Shown: positions 60,539 to 64,000 of the stretch, one piece after another
Layout: every line of letters begins with the position of its first letter
Numbering within the stretch: the stretch's first letter is position 1
Assembly: GCA_026874595.1 (NCBI GenBank)
Contig: CM049309.1
Coordinates: 96,308,723-96,372,722 of the forward strand
Direction of reading: 5' to 3'
Length of the DNA: 64,000 bases
From: Sipunculus nudus
Taxonomy: Eukaryota; Annelida; Sipuncula; Golfingiida; Sipunculidae
The notes under the pieces: generated by a model
Database searches by the model: none
What the model saw: the letters and a program-made list of their open reading frames with translations, nothing else
What the model was told of the DNA's origin: nothing
Position numbers and translations under genes: made by a program

Positions 60539-61039
60539 TTATTGACTTATTTTGATTATATTTATACCTGCCAAGCCATGCGGCCTCTGATTTTTCATAT
60601 AATTTACTTCAAAAGAAGTGTAATGTGAAAAACACCTTAAAACTTTCACTAACTCATCACAAGAATTTACATCTTGAAGGAAGAAAGTCGAATCATCGGC
60701 AAACATACACATTTTATGCTCTATGGATGACAAAGTAATGCCTCTAATATTTTTATTTGTACGAATTCGTTGTGCTAAAACTTTCAATACAAACATAAAC
60801 AGATAACATGCCATAGGATCCCCTTGGCGAGTGCCCCTTTCTACTGAAAAATAATGACTAGTCACTCCATTATTGATAAATGCACTCTCTAAATTAGTAT
60901 ACATAGTCTTTATCCATGAAATAAAACAATCACCAAATCCAGTTTTCCTTAATACACAGTACATAAATGTGTGATCAATTGAGTCAAAGTCTGCAGCAAA
61001 CATAATACCAGATATATCTTTTTGTTTACAATAATACAT
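60539..61039 (-). pseudogene. LINE B reverse transcriptase core
   Basis: The 166-codon frame holds motif A (AADFDSIDHTF), motif B (ERGTRQGDPMACYLFMFVL) and motif C (MFADDSTFFL) with the catalytic Asp residues present. The 'RGTRQGDP...YLF' style is typical of the L1/Tx1 clade. The frame starts inside the RT domain and is cut off from upstream motifs by a frameshift. Confidence 0.88.
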
Positions 61040-61585
61040 GACATCTTGAATTAGCCTGATCGGTTCACCAATAAATCTCCCTTTGATAAAAGCACTTTGT
61101 TCTTTAGGTATAATCTTAGGGAATATTTTTTCATTCTCTCAACAAGTGCTTTACCAAGTATTTTATAATCAACATTAATTAGGCTAATGGGTCGCCATGA
61201 CTTAATGTAACGTGTATCTTTTCCTGGTTTCTCGAGTAATTATTTTTCCAATTTTTCATAATATACCATCTTTTATCCGTTAATCCAAATTTGTGTATTT
61301 TATAAAGTTAGCCGTTCCAACATACCCTGTCATAAGCTTTTTCACAATCTAAACAATCTTACTTCCTCCCTGAAGTGAATATGAAGCAGTTATGTTACTG
61401 CATTTCTTACGGCATGCATGCAAATTGTCGATGATTAGGAAATCCCTTTTAATTTTTCAGGGCTGGATTCTTTCCAATAAATCTTTCACAGATTTTTTTG
61501 CTTATAACTGGTTCAAGGTTAGTCCTCTATATGAATCAATTTTGCGTTCAGGTTTTCATTGCCTAGATAGGGATTATGATAGGGA

Positions 61586-61813
61586 TTATGAGGCTATGTT
61601 TGAATGATTTAGGAATATAAGCATATCGAATGATTGCACAAAATAACCTTGACACTTTCCCAAGCAGATCCATCCCGGTTTTTTAAAGTGTTCATATGAT
61701 AACATATCATATCCCGGTGCTTTACCATTAGAAAGTTGTCGAATTATACGCTTAAATTCCTCACTAGATCCCGGCTTAGATAAACAAGCGGTTGGGTCCA
61801 TGTTTTTGGACAT
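61586..61813 (-). pseudogene. LINE A RT entry fragment
   Basis: The 75-codon frame contains EEFKRIIRQLSNGKAPGYDM + LSYEHFK, the conserved start of a non-LTR RT. Motif A follows in another frame at ~61,270-61,370. Confidence 0.8.
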
Positions 61814-62161
61814 TTATATTTATCTCAACTACCCTTTAACTATAGTATTATTATAAAAACGTGATATCAAATTTAACAAAGTCCTCATCTGATGCAGTAA
61901 GCAGTTTATCAAAATGCGTTTTCCATCGATATCTCGGCTCTGCTGGGTTACTGCATTCTACCCTATCTTCAACGATTTGATGAAATGTTGGCGTTGGTTC
62001 CCGTTTTACCCTAATATTTTTCTAAAACAACTTTACATCCAACTCCTCTATATATAGTATCCAGTTTGTTGTATTCCCGTTGTTCAAACTGCATAGCTTT
62101 ATTCCTTAGTAATTTATCAAAAATCTTTTTCGAAGCTTTATAATTTTAAAAATACTGACCA

Positions 62162-62185
62162 CCCCCCCCCCCCCCCCCCCCCCCC
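62162..62185. repeat. Poly-C run
   Basis: About 24 consecutive C in the linker of LINE A (poly-G in sense orientation). The exact length is unreliable. Confidence 0.9.
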
Positions 62186-62576
62186 ACCCCCGTTAAGGTT
62201 AATCCACTGAATCCTCAGTTCCCTCTGTTTACTGTGAGCTTCCTCCAGCCTTATATCCCAGTAAGGACGTTTATAAGAACAATAATTAGATCGAGGTATA
62301 CTGTCCAAAGATGTCCTATAAAACACATTCTACAATATTATTAGCATACGTGTCAGAACAGTCCCTAATAATATCATTCAACATATTATATCCTTGAAGC
62401 AGCCCACTTAGGGCCCGTTTATTAAAATTAGTATCTGCTCTGTACCATCTAAATATCGGCCTAAATTTTGGTATGTAATGAGGCATACTGTAGATGACCT
62501 CTATACTTGTATACCGAGTTATGATCTGTTGGGTTTAAGACATTATCCTCATCCACAATGAATCCTTTAATGTCCA

Positions 62577-63314
62577 TCAGTTGTCCTCTAGACATACATA
62601 TATGGTCAATTTGAGAACCAATGCCCTTAACCAGGCAAATATAAGTATCAGTCGCTCCATTACATATATGCTACTACATATCAGTAACTTCATGTTGTTA
62701 CAATTGAGAGACTCGAGAAATAATTTCCCCCTGTAAGCTTGGGAGCCTTTTGCGTTCGGACCAGACAAAGGAGCTATAACATTAATATATCTCCAATCAT
62801 TATAACCTGCCCCCACTGACTTAAAAATCATGCAAGGCTTGAAGCTCATCAATAGTCTCCCTCACTAGACAAAGGAGCTATAACATTAATATATCTCCAA
62901 TCATTATAACCTGCCCCCACTGACTTAAAAATCATGCAAGGCTTGAAGCTCATCAATGGTCTCCCTATAGAAATCAATAGGATAAATCGATGACGGCATA
63001 TACACATTTATCAAATATATTGGTCTTTGCCCTTCAACTCGTAATTTTAAACATATTATTCTATCATTTCCACTTAATTCCCTCAATAGTTCTACAGCAT
63101 AATCTAAATTCTTATTCCATAATGTAGCCACACGGCCTTTTCTAATTCTTCTTTCGTCATATACAGATAAGCCAGCATCACATTTTACATATGCCATAAA
63201 ATCACTGTCTAGGGTATCTAGATAATCTTTAAAATCTGGATATAGATGCTGTTCCTGAAGACAGAGAAAGTCACATCGCCTTAAGAATACATTAATATAA
63301 GCAAACGATGACAT
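62577..63314 (-). pseudogene. LINE A AP-like endonuclease domain, broken
   Basis: The frame 62,925-63,314 contains CDFLCLQEQHL (the catalytic Glu block of EEP endonucleases), GRVATLWNKNLDY, and LINVYMPSS. The C-terminal part continues in other frames (62,577-62,852). A 104-base tandem duplication (62,764-62,867 / 62,868-62,971) sits in the domain and disrupts it. Confidence 0.82.
62764..62971. repeat. 104-bp tandem duplication in LINE A
   Basis: The segment gacaaaggagctataacatt ... is present twice, at 62,764 and 62,868, nearly identical (one visible difference, aatagtctc/aatggtctc). Confidence 0.95.
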
Positions 63315-63360
63315 GGCACCACGACATTAATATGAGGTAATATTCAGAGAGACGATAAAG

Positions 63361-64000
63361 TTATGTATCGAGATTTACATTGAAGAAAACATCCCTTAAC
63401 TAAGAGTTTATAAATTGTAAGTAATTCAAACGAAAAATCTAATCTCTAGAGTTTTTATTTTCCCTAAAAAGTCAGATTGATATCATCCAACACATTACTA
63501 ACTGCTGATACCCCTTTTGTGTCTTTCCTACAGATCAATTTACTTTTTCGTGTTTCAGGTACACGCTCACATGCGAGATCGTACAGTGCACCCCATGTAA
63601 CACTGACAGTATCAATGTCCCCCAGACTTTCTTTTAGCTCCTCAATAAAGCTCTTTCTGTCTAAGTGGCCAAACTTTTATTTAACGTTTTAAAAAAATCT
63701 CCAGCTCTGTCTGGGTGGCTCAGTTCGAAAATGTGGTCATCAAAACTTTACGGAATGACCCCATTTAAAGAATCAGTTCCGTGTCAAAACTGGAATTGTG
63801 TTGATTCAAATTACTCATGAATTCCACGTAAATTGGTTGTTACATAAGATCTGTTGTGATTCTTTTTTAGATCAGCGTTCTTGCAAATCCAGACCACCAT
63901 CGAGATTCTGAACTGACGTGCCAAGACATGCATGCATTTACAAATAACCACTATGGGGTATTAGCCAGAGAGATACCCTGCAGGAAGACCAATGCCAATG
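63361..64000 (-). other. Possible upstream coding remnant of LINE A or of another gene
   Basis: On the minus strand, 63,470-63,680 reads without stop as GHLDRKSFIEELKESLGDID + TVSVTWGALYDLACERVPET..., ending at a stop (~63,466) before the LINE A endonuclease. It looks like the end of an ORF1-type protein but I recognise no domain. The rest to 64,000 has frequent stops. Confidence 0.35.

Larger units (their letters stand above)
59022..61255 (-). mobile_element. L1/Tx1-like LINE B, 5'-truncated, inserted into LINE A
   Basis: On the minus strand: WRPISLINVDYKILGKALVE (~61,170), 'SAFIKGRFIGEPIRLIQDVM' in pieces (~61,050), the RT core (60,539-61,039), 'NLWQQRSLTIYGKIEVVRSL' (60,261-60,467), GGLNLPDVRLMIKAQQVLWI (59,913-60,242), and a zf-RVT-like tail (59,432-59,875). 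It ends in a short poly-A (minus strand) at ~59,024-59,033. Both sides are flanked by LINE A sequence. Frameshifts between the pieces make it non-functional. Confidence 0.85.
57990..63360 (-). mobile_element. Non-LTR retrotransposon LINE A (endonuclease + RT), split by LINE B
   Basis: Ordered on the minus strand: APE-type endonuclease (62,577-63,314), linker 'KRPYWDIRLEEAHSKQREL' (~62,250), RT entry SNGKAPGYDMLSYEHFK (~61,700), motif A region KAYDRVCWNG (~61,330), then the LINE B insertion, motif B RGIKQGGLLS (~58,950), motif C SYADD (58,826-58,840), and a C-terminal region with LSGAGIKK, LNPLTSATI and CELWNN (58,350-58,600). The 3' end carries a (ATCA)n tail (57,996-58,009). Frameshifts and stops show it is dead. 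The clade is not resolved. Confidence 0.85.

Overview
The window looks like nuclear DNA from a lophotrochozoan, most likely a bivalve mollusc. The reasons are an AT-rich, intron-like background, a vertebrate-style spliced gene of the ZSWIM family, several non-LTR retrotransposons, and dense dispersed repeats of a kind I associate with bivalve genomes: GGTGGCGCCACC palindromes, GACGGACGGACAGACGG tails, and 'cttggcaccgcaggtgcc' hairpins. The taxon is an inference. Nothing prokaryotic is present.

Only one host gene is clearly supported. It is a ZSWIM4/5/6-type protein (SWIM-domain zinc finger family) on the minus strand. Exon 1 (49,607-49,970) carries the start codon, a textbook elongin BC-box and a Cul2-box-like motif. 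Exon 2 (27,255-27,345) continues the same protein in matching splice phase. Intron 1 is 22,261 bp. No candidate for exon 3, which should carry the SWIM zinc finger, was seen, so intron 2 probably covers all of 1-27,254 and runs off the left edge. A CpG-richer upstream region (about 49,971-50,760) is the likely promoter and 5' UTR.

The introns are filled with repeats. There are twelve different tandem arrays with units of 29 to 90 bp, each with its own sequence. The largest is a 34-bp array of 3.3 kb (34,930-38,240) with 413-bp higher-order repeats. Interspersed non-autonomous elements include a TIR-bounded element with 279-bp internal repeats (3,434-4,545), a 180-bp repeat element (4,688-5,893), a Helitron-like block with two 3' termini and 288-bp repeats rich in nuclear-receptor half-sites (6,942-10,256), a ~2-kb family ending in a TATAGTCAGCTGAGCT hairpin (11,611-13,906; 24,828-26,092; 30,655-32,592; 38,317-40,265; 54,835-56,752), and a family with 'ggtaacagagacctaatttc' repeats (10,820; 17,415; 26,690).

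Upstream of the gene (51-64 kb) lies a retrotransposon graveyard on the minus strand. A decayed LINE (51,285-53,610) is followed by a 3.9-kb foldback element with ~430-bp inverted arms (53,811-57,726) that hosts one of the 2-kb elements. An endonuclease+RT LINE (57,990-63,360) is split by a second, L1/Tx1-like LINE (59,022-61,255). All LINE copies carry frameshifts or stops and none looks active.

All calls come from reading motifs, reading frames and repeat periods by eye. Repeat boundaries are approximate to a few tens of bases unless a terminal motif is named.
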